Positions 18,716-26,696 are shown, counted from the stretch's first letter. The stretch: DNA of 64,000 nucleotides from Hoeflea sp. (GCF_014359905.1 NZ_JACIYP010000001.1:159632-223631), one strand, 5' to 3'. Translations and numbers: made by a program. The notes: a model not told the origin generated them from the letters alone.

Positions 18716-19861
18716 TCACACCCTCATCGGCATCAGGACAAAGGTCATCTCGATCTCGTCGTCGTCGGCGTGGACGGGCTCGAACCGGGCCGGGGCGCCG
18801 TTGCTGGCCATGGCCACTGTGGCCTGGCCGCTCATATGGGCCAGCATCTGGCCGAGATATCGGGCGTTGAAGCCGATCTCGATGTCGTCGCCCGCCTCGG
18901 AGATGACCGGCATGTCCTCCTGGCCGTCGCCGGCGTCGGGGTTGGTCACGGTCAGGTCGAGCAATTCACGGCCCCATCTCATCTTGATCGCCCGGCCGCG
19001 CTCGGAGGAAATAATCGACACGCGCTCGACGGCGGCACCCAAGGCCGCCACGTCGAAGCGCCAGCGGTTTTCGCCGCCCTCGGGGATCACCCTCTGGTAG
19101 TCGGGAAATGTGCCGTCGATCAGCTTGGAGGCGATGCGCACGGCGCCGATCTCGAAGCTGATCATGGCCTCGCTCACCGAAATGCCGATCGATGCGCCGG
19201 CCGCCACCTTGTCCAGCGCCTTGGAAACCAGGCCAACGGTCTTGGTGGGGATGATGACGCCCGGCATGTCGGCAAGGCCATTGGCAACGGAATAGATGGC
19301 GCGGGCCAGCCGGTGGCCGTCGGTGGCGACCGTGATCAGCTGGTCACCGAGTGCATGCATGTAGACGCCGTTGAGATAATAGCGCGTCTCCTCGGTGGAG
19401 ATGGCGAAGCCGACCGAGGCCAGCATGGCCGCGAACTTGGTGGCCGGAACCTCGAAGCGCGCGGGCTCGACATTGCGCCAGGGCTCAAGCCGCGGCCAGT
19501 CCTCTGCGGGCAGGGTGGCGAGCGAAAACCGCGAGCGGCCGCAGCTGAGCGCCGCCTGCCCATGGTCGGATGCCTTGAGCGTCACTTCCGCCTTGTCGGG
19601 CAGCTTGCGCAGGATATCGTGCAGCAGGGCTGCCGGCAGGGTGAAGCCGGCATGGTCTTGGGGTTCGCAGGGCAGCCCGGTGACCACCGATGTCATGACA
19701 TCGAGATCCGTGCCCGACACGCGCAAGCCCCCGGCGGCATCTGCCTCGAGCAGCAAATTGGCCAGCACCGGAATGGTGTTGCGCCGCTCGACCGCGCCAA
19801 AGGCGGTCTGCACAGCGGCCAGCAGCGCCTCATGCGGGCAGGTGAGGGTGAAAGGCGTCAT
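18716..19861 (-). CDS. dnaN: DNA polymerase III beta subunit (sliding clamp), phage-encoded
   Basis: 381 aa, full length for a beta clamp with three repeated domains. Visible marks are ERRNTIPVLANLLLEA near the N-terminus, YYLNGVYMHAL and VATDGHRLARA in the middle, LIDGTFPDYQRVIP, and the end FVLMPMRV, close to the canonical C-terminus of bacterial clamps that forms part of the partner-binding pocket. It encircles DNA and tethers polymerases. It is translationally coupled to the DUF550 gene. A clamp in a prophage is unusual and is presumably additional to the host copy. Confidence 0.93.
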   Translation of the reverse strand: MTPFTLTCPHEALLAAVQTAFGAVERRNTIPVLANLLLEADAAGGLRVSGTDLDVMTSVVTGLPCEPQDHAGFTLPAALLHDILRKLPDKAEVTLKASDHGQAALSCGRSRFSLATLPAEDWPRLEPWRNVEPARFEVPATKFAAMLASVGFAISTEETRYYLNGVYMHALGDQLITVATDGHRLARAIYSVANGLADMPGVIIPTKTVGLVSKALDKVAAGASIGISVSEAMISFEIGAVRIASKLIDGTFPDYQRVIPEGGENRWRFDVAALGAAVERVSIISSERGRAIKMRWGRELLDLTVTNPDAGDGQEDMPVISEAGDDIEIGFNARYLGQMLAHMSGQATVAMASNGAPARFEPVHADDDEIEMTFVLMPMRV

Positions 19862-20232
19862 CTGCTCTCACCGCTTCTGTCGTGTTCGATGGCCTTGTCG
19901 GGATCCGCGTTGCGCCAGTCCGGCCATGTCCGTGCCTCGTTGCGCGCCTGCTTTTCGCTGATGAGCTTGCAGGCAAGCGCTGCCGTCAGGGCGAGGTCGC
20001 GGCGCGTGTCGCTGGCGGCGAACGCCAGTTCGCGTGTAAGGCCGTCAAGCGCAAGAATGACGACATCCACCCATTCTTCGGCCCGGGTGGCACGGCTCGT
20101 TTCGACTTCGACCAGTTCCTTGCGGATGTGATCGATCACACCAGTGGTGCGAACGCCTGGCCCGAATGTATCATGGGAAAATTCCATCTGCCGCACCAGG
20201 TGCGTCTGCAGGTTCAAGTCAAAATGGCTCAT
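19858..20232 (-). CDS. DUF550-type dATP/dGTP pyrophosphohydrolase domain protein
   Basis: 124 aa. Contains FSHDTFGPGVRTTGVIDHI, RKELVEVETSRATRAEEWVDVVILALDG and KQARNEARTWPDWR, the MazG-like DUF550 pattern with the E-x-x-E and E-x-x-D metal-binding acids. Such proteins are thought to hydrolyse purine dNTPs. The gene overlaps the sliding clamp start, linking nucleotide pool control with replication. Confidence 0.85.
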   Translation of the reverse strand: MSHFDLNLQTHLVRQMEFSHDTFGPGVRTTGVIDHIRKELVEVETSRATRAEEWVDVVILALDGLTRELAFAASDTRRDLALTAALACKLISEKQARNEARTWPDWRNADPDKAIEHDRSGESR

Positions 20233-20310
20233 GACGGTTGTTTCCTCACATCTCGAATCAGGGGTTCGCCCGGAGCGGTCTTCACGAGACCGCGCCGGGC
20301 TGGTGCGGGG

Positions 20311-21255
20311 TCAGGTCCGGGCTTCGGGCTTGCCGATATAGCCGGGCAGGCCGGTGTCGCCGACGGCGGTCTCGAAGTCCTCGATCACCCTTTCGGTCAC
20401 CACCACATCGGGCCGCCAGATCTGATAGAACCAGGTGATGGCGCCGTCGCGCATGCGGTAGCGCAGCCGCACCGGCACGCGCTGCAGCTCGCCCATGTGG
20501 AACAGCGGAATCTGCAGCATGAACAGGCCGGGCACCTTCAGCTTGTTGCCGTCGGAGCCATTGTGCACCTCGTCCCAGACGATCTCGCCCTCGCCCGATT
20601 GCAGCGTGACGGCCGACTTGGCGCTGGAGGCCACATGCACGGCCAGCCCGCGCGACAGCGTGACCAGCGCCGAGGGCGTGGCGATGGTGGTGGCGAACTT
20701 CGCCTCGTAGTCTGTCACCTCCAGATCCTCGGGCGAGGAAAGGTCGGCGATATTGTCCTCGATGAAGCCGGCGAAATCGCCCTGCTTCATCGGCTGGCCG
20801 TTCATCTTCACCCATGTCTTCCACTGTTCGGACAGCGGGAACGGGTAATGGATGCGGTGGGCGAGATTGCCGGCGTCGCCATCGGTGCTGATCCGGTGAT
20901 AGTCGATCACCGCAGTGAGCGAGGGCCTGGTCCAGTCGGTGGCGGCGAAGATCACGCTGTCATCGGTGGCGTGGCGGGTGGTGAGCTGGATGAAGGAGTC
21001 GAGCGTGTCGACCACAGCCGTGCCGGCCTTGCACTCGGGGAACAGCCGCCATTGCTCGGCCAAGTCCTTGAGGCTCTTGAAGCTGGGGTTTTCGCCGTGC
21101 AGCCTGCCCACAGGCACGCTCTCGGGCAGGCCCCTGCCTTTTACCTTCAGGTCGACGATATCCAGCCCGGCCGCTTCGCGGGCGAGCTTTGCGATCTGCT
21201 CGATGGCGTCCGGCTTGGGGGTCGGTTCGAGCATGGGTGTGTCAGTCCTGGCCAT
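20311..21255 (-). CDS. DUF2303 (YfdQ-like) phage protein
   Basis: 314 aa. Segments FKSLKDLAEQWRLFPECKAG, FIQLTTRHATDDSVIFAA, DWTRPSLTAVIDYH and QGDFAGFIEDNIADL match the DUF2303 family found in early regions of many phages. Function unknown. The ATG follows AAAGGA, the same leader as the next upstream gene. Confidence 0.85.
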   Translation of the reverse strand: MARTDTPMLEPTPKPDAIEQIAKLAREAAGLDIVDLKVKGRGLPESVPVGRLHGENPSFKSLKDLAEQWRLFPECKAGTAVVDTLDSFIQLTTRHATDDSVIFAATDWTRPSLTAVIDYHRISTDGDAGNLAHRIHYPFPLSEQWKTWVKMNGQPMKQGDFAGFIEDNIADLSSPEDLEVTDYEAKFATTIATPSALVTLSRGLAVHVASSAKSAVTLQSGEGEIVWDEVHNGSDGNKLKVPGLFMLQIPLFHMGELQRVPVRLRYRMRDGAITWFYQIWRPDVVVTERVIEDFETAVGDTGLPGYIGKPEART

Positions 21256-21280
21256 GGTGATGGTCCTTTCGGGTGAGGGG

Positions 21281-21631
21281 TTAAACGGAGGGTTCGGCGG
21301 TGCGCGCGGTGGTGTCGCGCGGGCCGGTGAACATGTCGGTCTGCTGGGGGTGCTCGGTGGAGAGCGTGCCCTGCTCGGTGATCCAGTAGAAGGAGCGGGC
21401 GCGCGGGCGCTTGGGCGTCTTCGACTTGATGTCGGCGGAGATCGTCACCGTGCCGTTTTCGGCGGCGAGCGAGATGGTGAGGTTCACCTCGCCCTTGAAG
21501 GTCTTCTTCACGTCCTCGGTGGATAGCGTGTGGAGCTCCTGGAGCACCTTGGCCATCTCGGTCGAGAAGGAACGGTTGAGTTCCCCGCCCTCCAGCGCGC
21601 CGATCAGGATCGAGGCTTCACGAATCTGCAT
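21281..21631 (-). CDS. Hypothetical phage protein (early operon)
   Basis: 116 aa, begins MQIREASILIGALEGGELN, then a helical segment and a beta segment GEVNLTISLAAENGTVTIS. The C-terminus is polar and disordered. Not recognised as a named domain, but it is a frequent neighbour of DUF2303 genes. AAAGGA ribosome binding site. Confidence 0.7.
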   Translation of the reverse strand: MQIREASILIGALEGGELNRSFSTEMAKVLQELHTLSTEDVKKTFKGEVNLTISLAAENGTVTISADIKSKTPKRPRARSFYWITEQGTLSTEHPQQTDMFTGPRDTTARTAEPSV

Positions 21632-21648
21632 GGGTTGGTCCTTTCGGG

Positions 21649-21891
21649 TCAGACCTCGACGCCGAGGGCGGCAAGGCGGGTGTCAATTTCGGTGATTTCC
21701 TGGGCAAGCGCGGCGGTAGCATCGCGCTTGATGCGGGCGAGGAACTGTTCGGACAGCACCACCTCCACTTCGCCGGAGCCCTTGCCGAGCACCAGGCGCA
21801 GCGGCTCGTCGGCGATGCGGCCAGCCAGGGCGGCGCGGCCTTTTCGAATGTCGGTCAGCTGATGCGCGCGGGCAATGTCCTCGAGTTTCAT
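21649..21891 (-). CDS. Small helical phage protein
   Basis: 80 aa starting MKLEDIARAHQLTDIRKGRAA and ending TEIDTRLAALGVEV; charged and helical, no known domain. Start at 21891 has GGGAGAA upstream and overlaps the HD gene stop; the longer frame to 21936 is less likely. Confidence 0.65.
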   Translation of the reverse strand: MKLEDIARAHQLTDIRKGRAALAGRIADEPLRLVLGKGSGEVEVVLSEQFLARIKRDATAALAQEITEIDTRLAALGVEV

Positions 21892-22712
21892 GCTTTTCTC
21901 CCGGTTCTGTCGGAGGATTTCCGGCCCGAAGGGCAAGCGTCCGACCGCACGCCGGCAATCGTTTGCCGCGCCGCCGCAGGGTCAGCAGCGTCAGCTGCGT
22001 GCGACCCGTGAGGCGAGGACAATTCGACATGGGTGGCGTGCAGTGCGCGCTGCTCGTAAAGGGTTTCCTCGCCGACCAGCCGTTTGGCTGCCTCGATGAA
22101 GCGCTCCTCGGCCTTCATCGGCGCCCAGGGCTTGATGCCGCCCTTGAGGCGCAGCGTCTTGTTGTGGGCAACGGGAATCGCCTGCGCCTTTGCAGCCGGG
22201 CCGAACAGCGCCACCATTTCGGCGTTGCACATGCGCCGGTCGAAATCGTCGATATGCGCCTGCTCGAATTCGTTGGGCAGACCGAGGCCGGCGGCGATCC
22301 ATCCGGCTTCGCGCCACTCGCGCTTGATCTTGTCCCAGAAAAAATCCGCGCGATCAGCCGGCCTGTCGTCAAAGCCCGCTCTGATCGTCGCCACCAGCAG
22401 CCGCTGCGCCGGCGTCGGCTTGTCGCCCAGAAGGTACTCCTCGCCGTCATGCAGCAGGAACAGGGCCGCAAGCCGCGTGTCGCCGGTTTCGTTCAGGATC
22501 GCATCCGCGCCCATCACCGAGTGCTGCGCCACGGAATAGGCCACGCCCGGGTTGGAGCCGTTGAACCGGGCGATCTTCGACAGCCCGTTCGCCATGGCGA
22601 AGAAGTCGATCTCGACCGGGTCCGGCTCGGCAAGGTCGCGCACCGATCCGTCGGGCCGGAACGACCAGACGGGATCTGGGGCGAGGCGCCTGATGGGTGC
22701 TGCCTGACTCAT
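21888..22712 (-). CDS. HD-domain phosphohydrolase (phage YfbR-like)
   Basis: 274 aa. Residues 45-100 include ARFNGSNPGVAYSVAQHSVMGADAI and AALFLLHDGEEYLLGD, giving the H...HD metal-binding pattern of HD hydrolases; later HIDDFDRRMCNAEMVALF continues the fold. Phage members of this group resemble 5'-nucleotidases and probably act on dNMPs. The C-terminal 60 residues are disordered. Start 22712 is chosen for its AGGA site; 22721 is possible. Confidence 0.82.
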   Translation of the reverse strand: MSQAAPIRRLAPDPVWSFRPDGSVRDLAEPDPVEIDFFAMANGLSKIARFNGSNPGVAYSVAQHSVMGADAILNETGDTRLAALFLLHDGEEYLLGDKPTPAQRLLVATIRAGFDDRPADRADFFWDKIKREWREAGWIAAGLGLPNEFEQAHIDDFDRRMCNAEMVALFGPAAKAQAIPVAHNKTLRLKGGIKPWAPMKAEERFIEAAKRLVGEETLYEQRALHATHVELSSPHGSHAADAADPAAARQTIAGVRSDACPSGRKSSDRTGRKA

Positions 22713-22885
22713 CGCGCACATCCTGTGCCGATTGGCCCGCCGAGTGTTCCGGTTCCAGCTTGGGTTTTCTTATCTTGCCAGCTGTGGTGAAGCATGCTTA
22801 TGGCCCGGCAGGGCGTTGCATCCTCCCGTGCCATAGATATTCTACGGTTCATTTGGGCCATTGCATCGCCCATGAAGGGGTCAAT

Positions 22886-23608
22886 ATGCCTGCCTATCTT
22901 GTCGATAAATGCCCGCATTGCCGGGGAGATAATCAGTCTCTTCGAATTATTGGCTTCACATTGATCAAAGAAGCGGGTCTGAAGCGGCCGCTTAAGGAGA
23001 TTAGTTCGATTTTTGGAGGCGTTGTTTGCAATAGTTGTCAGGAACCGAGCGCTGTTGAAGTGTGGTTGCCCGGAGCCTCTTCTTCGCTCAGCAGTCTCAA
23101 TGCTATTAATGATGCAAAAAACGGGAATTCGGACATTGCGCTTTATAAACTGACTCACGAGTTTGTACCGACGCCTGGCTACCGCGAGCCTTTGCCCGGG
23201 CTCCCTGCGCACGTTCAAAAATCGTTCACCCAGGCAGAAACAGCATTTGACATTTTGGGCATGGAGGAGCCTGCCGCTATGGCGTATCGTCGGACCGTCG
23301 AGCAAGCTATAAACCATGCACACAGCGGTCTTAGTGGCGATCTGGTCGCGAAGATAACCCAACTTGCGAATACACAAGTCATTCCACACCAGATGGCTGA
23401 CTGGGCGCATCAGGTCCGGATAATAGGCAACAGTGGTGCCCATGATGAATTTGTCAAAAGGTCCGAGGTTGAAGCAGCACGTGCATTTGCGGATGCATTT
23501 CTGCGTTACTTGATCGTATTGCCGGATCAGGTGGCGACGCGTCGCCGTGAAACGGGAACAGATGCTCCGACAACCGCCCAGGGCAATGAGAGTGTTGCAA
23601 CTGATTAG
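22886..23608 (+). CDS. DUF4145-domain zinc protein (accessory gene)
   Basis: 240 aa on the strand opposite to the surrounding operon. The N-terminus has CPHC and, about 35 residues later, CNSC, a zinc ribbon. The C-terminal part (MAYRRTVEQAINHAHSGL ... WAHQVRIIGNSGAHDE) is the helical DUF4145 domain, often found in restriction or other defence genes. The base composition is visibly less GC-rich than its neighbours, so it was probably acquired on its own. AAGGGG precedes the ATG; the ORF extension to 22697 is not supported. A TATTCT -10-like box lies about 50 bp upstream. Confidence 0.8.
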   Translation: MPAYLVDKCPHCRGDNQSLRIIGFTLIKEAGLKRPLKEISSIFGGVVCNSCQEPSAVEVWLPGASSSLSSLNAINDAKNGNSDIALYKLTHEFVPTPGYREPLPGLPAHVQKSFTQAETAFDILGMEEPAAMAYRRTVEQAINHAHSGLSGDLVAKITQLANTQVIPHQMADWAHQVRIIGNSGAHDEFVKRSEVEAARAFADAFLRYLIVLPDQVATRRRETGTDAPTTAQGNESVATD

Positions 23609-23625
23609 TTTCAGTATCATAGCGC

Positions 23626-23982
23626 TCATGCCGCAGCCCCTTCCACCACAGCCTTGTCTGTCGTGCCCGTGGCCGGCTTGAGCGCAGCCAGATACATTTC
23701 GATTGCCACCGTGCAGTAGCCGGCGCGGGTCACGTCGGCCATGTCGGCATAGCCGCGCTGGCCGCGCGCCTTGTCGATCACGCGGCGCATGTCGCCCTGC
23801 ATCGCGGCCCAGAGCCGGGGCGCGATCTCGGTGAAGCGGTCCATCATCGAGGCCAGATGGCTGGCGTCCTCGCGCGCGGCGCGGATGGCGGCGTCGGAGC
23901 CCTCGGCCAGCGCCTGGGCAAACAGAAGCGCATTGGCCTCGTCGCTGGGGCCGGCGATGAAGATGCGGGTGAGGTCGGTCAC
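23626..23982 (-). CDS. Hypothetical phage early protein
   Basis: 118 aa from a GTG, beginning TDLTRIFIAGPSDEANALLF and continuing as helices (DRFTEIAPRLWAAMQGDMRRVID). No recognised domain. The start overlaps the end of the small membrane protein gene upstream and has GGGGG at the right distance. Confidence 0.7.
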   Translation of the reverse strand: MTDLTRIFIAGPSDEANALLFAQALAEGSDAAIRAAREDASHLASMMDRFTEIAPRLWAAMQGDMRRVIDKARGQRGYADMADVTRAGYCTVAIEMYLAALKPATGTTDKAVVEGAAA

Positions 23983-23984
23983 GC

Positions 23985-24143
23985 TTACGCCCCCGCCGCG
24001 ATGGCGATCACGCCGGTGGCGATCGCAAACAGGATGAGGACGGCGATTGCCGCCAATGCCGGGGCGTCGGTGCCGCGGGCTGCTTTTGCGCGTTCCTCGG
24101 TCAGGCGGGCGCCGTCGATGAGTGTGATGGAGGCGGAGGTCAT
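23985..24143 (-). CDS. Small single-helix membrane protein, 52 aa
   Basis: 52 aa: polar N-terminal part, then LAAIAVLILFAIATGVIAIA, one transmembrane helix. The start overlaps the stop of the preceding micro-gene. Below the usual gene-calling size, but the tight overlap on both sides and the membrane helix argue that it is real. Confidence 0.6.
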   Translation of the reverse strand: MTSASITLIDGARLTEERAKAARGTDAPALAAIAVLILFAIATGVIAIAAGA

Positions 24144-24253
24144 GCCAGCCACCCCAGGCACCACAAAAGCCCGATGGCGGGCAGCGCGGTGAACCATGCG
24201 GCCGCGAACGCCCAGGCAAGGCCCACAAGGATGACTGTCGCGGCATCGCTCAT
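24140..24253 (-). CDS. Micro membrane protein, 37 aa
   Basis: 37 aa from an ATG that overlaps the preceding stop. Almost entirely hydrophobic (LVGLAWAFAAAWF then LPAIGLLWCLGWLA), so one or two membrane segments. Too short for family assignment; accepted because it is coupled at both ends within a row of similar genes. Confidence 0.55.
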   Translation of the reverse strand: MSDAATVILVGLAWAFAAAWFTALPAIGLLWCLGWLA

Positions 24254-24474
24254 GACGGCGCCCCCAGCCAGCGGCCCGCGAGATCGGCGATGATCAGCAG
24301 CAGCGCGAGTGCGCTGATGGCCATGTGGGCAAGCTGAAAGCGCGTCGGGCGGAGCCTTAAAGGTTCGCCGGGCATGAGGTGGAAAGGCCGCGGGCGCATC
24401 CTGGCCAGTTCGGCGGCGTCCTCCGGTGTGATCCGAATGGTGTCGCGCTTGGCCTGCTGCTGATAACTGATCAT
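24250..24474 (-). CDS. Small membrane protein, first gene of the leftward operon, 74 aa
   Basis: 74 aa: MISYQQQAKRDTIRITPEDAA, a polar stretch, then a single membrane helix (MAISALALLLIIADLAG) near the C-terminus. CCGGAGACAGGA precedes the ATG at 24474. First gene after the leftward early promoter at 24555-24582; no known family. Confidence 0.65.
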   Translation of the reverse strand: MISYQQQAKRDTIRITPEDAAELARMRPRPFHLMPGEPLRLRPTRFQLAHMAISALALLLIIADLAGRWLGAPS

Positions 24475-24554
24475 TCCTGTCTCCGGAAAAAAGCAGGACG
24501 CATTCGCGCGCCCGGCAGGTGGGGAGGTCCAATCACTGGGAGGTGACGAGAGTA

Positions 24555-24603
24555 AGGATATTCGGATTTTAATCCGCGTCAAGCGGAAATAGGATAAAAA
24601 TCC
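24555..24603 (-). promoter_or_regulatory. Leftward early promoter (PL-like) with two repressor operators
   Basis: Read leftward, TTGACG (24577-24582) and TATCCT (24555-24560) are 16 bp apart. The spacer holds a 12-bp near-palindrome GGATTTTAATCC (24564-24575). A second site GGATAAAAATCC (24592-24603) lies upstream of the -35 box. The same 12-bp motif recurs at the rightward promoter beside the repressor gene, so both promoters are probably under one repressor. Confidence 0.75.
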
Positions 24604-24656
24604 GCTTGCTGCTTTCGGAGGGGTGTTCTTAGATTGCACGCAGAAGGGGAGGGTTC

Positions 24657-25274
24657 ATGCGCGCGGTTGTATGGTTTGTCATTGCAGGGCTGCTGGGTTG
24701 CTGGGAGGCTCGTGCCCAGGAGGCCGAGAACGCATGCATCGGAATCGAGAACGCGCTGGATCGCCTTGCCTGCTATGACCGTTTGTCCGGACGTACACCC
24801 AAGGTGTCGGCGTTGCCTTCGGCCGCGGGCAGTTGGGATGTTACCCAGACGACATCGAAGCTCACCGACGACCGCAATGTGACCATGACAGTAGACACTG
24901 GGGCTCCGGTGCAGTGCGGGCGCGTGACTGCTGCTCCGGTCACTCTTGTTATCCGTTGCATGGAAAACAGGACGGCGCTGTATTTCTCGACGGAATGCCA
25001 CATGACTTCGAGCGACTACAATTCATACGGTCATGTCGATATGCGCTTGGACGACGACAAGGCGTTTACCAGCCGAATGAACGAATCGACGGACAGCAGG
25101 GCGCTCGGGTTGTGGCAGGGGAGTGCATCGATTCCCGTGATCAAGAAGATGTTCGGAAAGCAACGGCTCATTGCGAGGATGACGCCTTACGGGCGAAGCG
25201 CCATGACAGTTGAAATGGATATTGCCGGGCTTCAGGATCAGATCAAGCCGCTGCGGGAAGCCTGCGGATGGTAG
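24657..25274 (+). CDS. TagO/VasI-like secreted protein (lysogenic conversion candidate)
   Basis: 205 aa. A signal peptide ends near ARAQE. The N-terminal part has ACIGIENALDRLACYDRL and the C-terminal part ARMTPYGRSAMTVEMDIAGL then LREACGW, the pattern of TagO/VasI proteins that accompany type VI secretion. There is no other T6SS gene here, so it is probably a cargo gene acting in the periplasm. GGGGAGGG lies before the ATG. Confidence 0.78.
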   Translation: MRAVVWFVIAGLLGCWEARAQEAENACIGIENALDRLACYDRLSGRTPKVSALPSAAGSWDVTQTTSKLTDDRNVTMTVDTGAPVQCGRVTAAPVTLVIRCMENRTALYFSTECHMTSSDYNSYGHVDMRLDDDKAFTSRMNESTDSRALGLWQGSASIPVIKKMFGKQRLIARMTPYGRSAMTVEMDIAGLQDQIKPLREACGW

Positions 25275-25373
25275 GCAACCAAGGCAGAGCATTGAAGGCG
25301 CCGGCCCAGGTAGATGCTGAGATGGCTTGCTTTGTCGGAGCGGTTTTGTCTAGCGACACTTGAGGGCAGATTA

Positions 25374-25841
25374 TTGAGCGCAGCAAAGAAATTCATTGTG
25401 GTGGTCGCCGCTGGTCTCTCGGCCGGAGCTGCGTTGGCGTATTTCGGGGTGATCGATAACCCGCTAGAGCCAGCGCTTTACGCGAAATGCGAGGATGTTC
25501 TCAAGCGGCGACTCAAATCGCCGTCGAGTTACAAGCGTGTGAAGATGTGGCCATCTGAGAAATCACTCAGTGCGGAACAATATGCGGTGGAGAAGCCGGA
25601 CATGGCCGATTCTTCCTATGGATTGAAGAAACTGGCCGACATAGAGAGCGGTGCCCTAAAGCCCGTGTTACGCCAAGTTCTCATCGAATATGACGCACAG
25701 AACGGCTTTGGTGCAGCAATTCGTGGTGCGGCAAAGTGCAGCTATGTTGCTGACTCAAGCAACGATCGGATTCTTGGTATAATGGTGCGAATTAATGGCA
25801 AGACGCATACTGACTGGCTTGTGGAGTCGATAAGAAACTAA
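25374..25841 (+). CDS. Hypothetical protein with N-terminal membrane anchor
   Basis: 155 aa from TTG 25374 (GAGGG site upstream), or 175 aa from 25314. A basic start and hydrophobic helix (KKFIVVVAAGLSAGAALAYF) indicate export or anchoring. The rest contains KCEDVLKRRLKSPSSYKRVKMW, a pattern seen in small exported proteins. It follows the TagO-like gene on the same strand and is likely part of the same cargo. Confidence 0.6.
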   Translation: MSAAKKFIVVVAAGLSAGAALAYFGVIDNPLEPALYAKCEDVLKRRLKSPSSYKRVKMWPSEKSLSAEQYAVEKPDMADSSYGLKKLADIESGALKPVLRQVLIEYDAQNGFGAAIRGAAKCSYVADSSNDRILGIMVRINGKTHTDWLVESIRN

Positions 25842-25917
25842 TCCAGGCGGTGTAGCATCGATTCTCACGCATTCTTGGCGTCGTGGCTGGCCAATGAAAA
25901 ATAGATCTGCTGGCGCG

Positions 25918-26610
25918 CTAGATCCCGAACAGCTCGTTGGGTGTCAGCACCTTGTGGATTGCAATGACACGGCTCATCTCGATGGTAATCTCGGCGCCCG
26001 CGGGGTTGTACTTCAGCAGGATCACCGCCCCGTTCGCGCGCTTGTGCAATACCCCGATCGATGCCGTGACGGCCGTCGGGTCGCCGTTGCCTTCCTGAAC
26101 GATTACGACGTCGGTGATCCGCGGCGGCTTGTGAGGGTTTACGTAGACCAGGTCCCCGGGAAAATAGCGGGGCTCCATGGATGAGCCCTCGACGAACAAG
26201 GCATAAATGTCCCGAGCGCCGCTGAGAGCTGGCGGTCGCCGCACATAATCGATCACTCCGCCCTGGAACTGGAATGAGCCCGAAAGCAGGCTGCCAGCCG
26301 CCGTACCCATGACCGGCACGTCCGCGGGCATGGAATCGCGTGATGGCGGGGAGATCTGGGCTGGCCGCACATCGCTTGCAGGCCGGCGCGGCCCCTCGGC
26401 AATGTCGGACCGGCCAAGCAGCCATTCCGGCGTTGTGTCGAGCTCAGCGGCAACCTTTGCAAGCGTATCAACGCGCGGCGAGCGTTCCGGGTGGTTAAGC
26501 CAGGACCGGATTGTGTCAGGCGATCCTGTGGCGCTGCGCGAGACCTTGGACGCCGAGAGTCCAAGCTCCTCCAGTCGCGCTTCCAGCCGCTGTCTGAATA
26601 TATCGCTCAT
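25918..26610 (-). CDS. LexA/CI-like phage repressor (HTH + S24 peptidase)
   Basis: 230 aa. HTH at residues 5-66 (ELGLSASKVSRSATGSPDTI), linker, then an S24 domain with Ser144 (VEGSSMEPRYFPGDLVYVNP) and Lys190 (LHKRANG), the catalytic dyad for self-cleavage, and Ala105-Gly106 (MGTAAGSL) as the likely scissile bond. It should hold the lysogenic state and be inactivated by RecA after DNA damage. Four candidate operators lie at its own promoter and at the leftward promoter. Confidence 0.93.
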   Translation of the reverse strand: MSDIFRQRLEARLEELGLSASKVSRSATGSPDTIRSWLNHPERSPRVDTLAKVAAELDTTPEWLLGRSDIAEGPRRPASDVRPAQISPPSRDSMPADVPVMGTAAGSLLSGSFQFQGGVIDYVRRPPALSGARDIYALFVEGSSMEPRYFPGDLVYVNPHKPPRITDVVIVQEGNGDPTAVTASIGVLHKRANGAVILLKYNPAGAEITIEMSRVIAIHKVLTPNELFGI

Positions 26611-26647
26611 GACGTATTTCTATCCGTTTCCACATTTTATTTCGATA

Positions 26648-26689
26648 GGACATAAATCCGTTGACAAATCGGATTTTAGTCCGGATATT
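26648..26689 (+). promoter_or_regulatory. Rightward early promoter (PR-like) with two repressor operators
   Basis: TTGACA (26661-26666), 17-bp spacer, GATATT (26684-26689). The spacer contains operator GGATTTTAGTCC (26671-26682); a second, GGACATAAATCC (26648-26659), lies just before the -35 box. The repressor gene is read away on the opposite strand, so these sites can also act on its own promoter. Confidence 0.8.
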
Positions 26690-26696
26690 TCGTGCC

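Noticed and set aside
18218..20131. 637-aa plus-strand frame opposite dnaN
   Set aside because: Shadow of the sliding clamp and neighbours; no recognisable motif and antisense composition.
24657..25274. Part of a type VI secretion cluster
   Set aside because: Only the TagO-like gene is present; no sheath, Hcp, VgrG or TssM-like gene occurs in the window.
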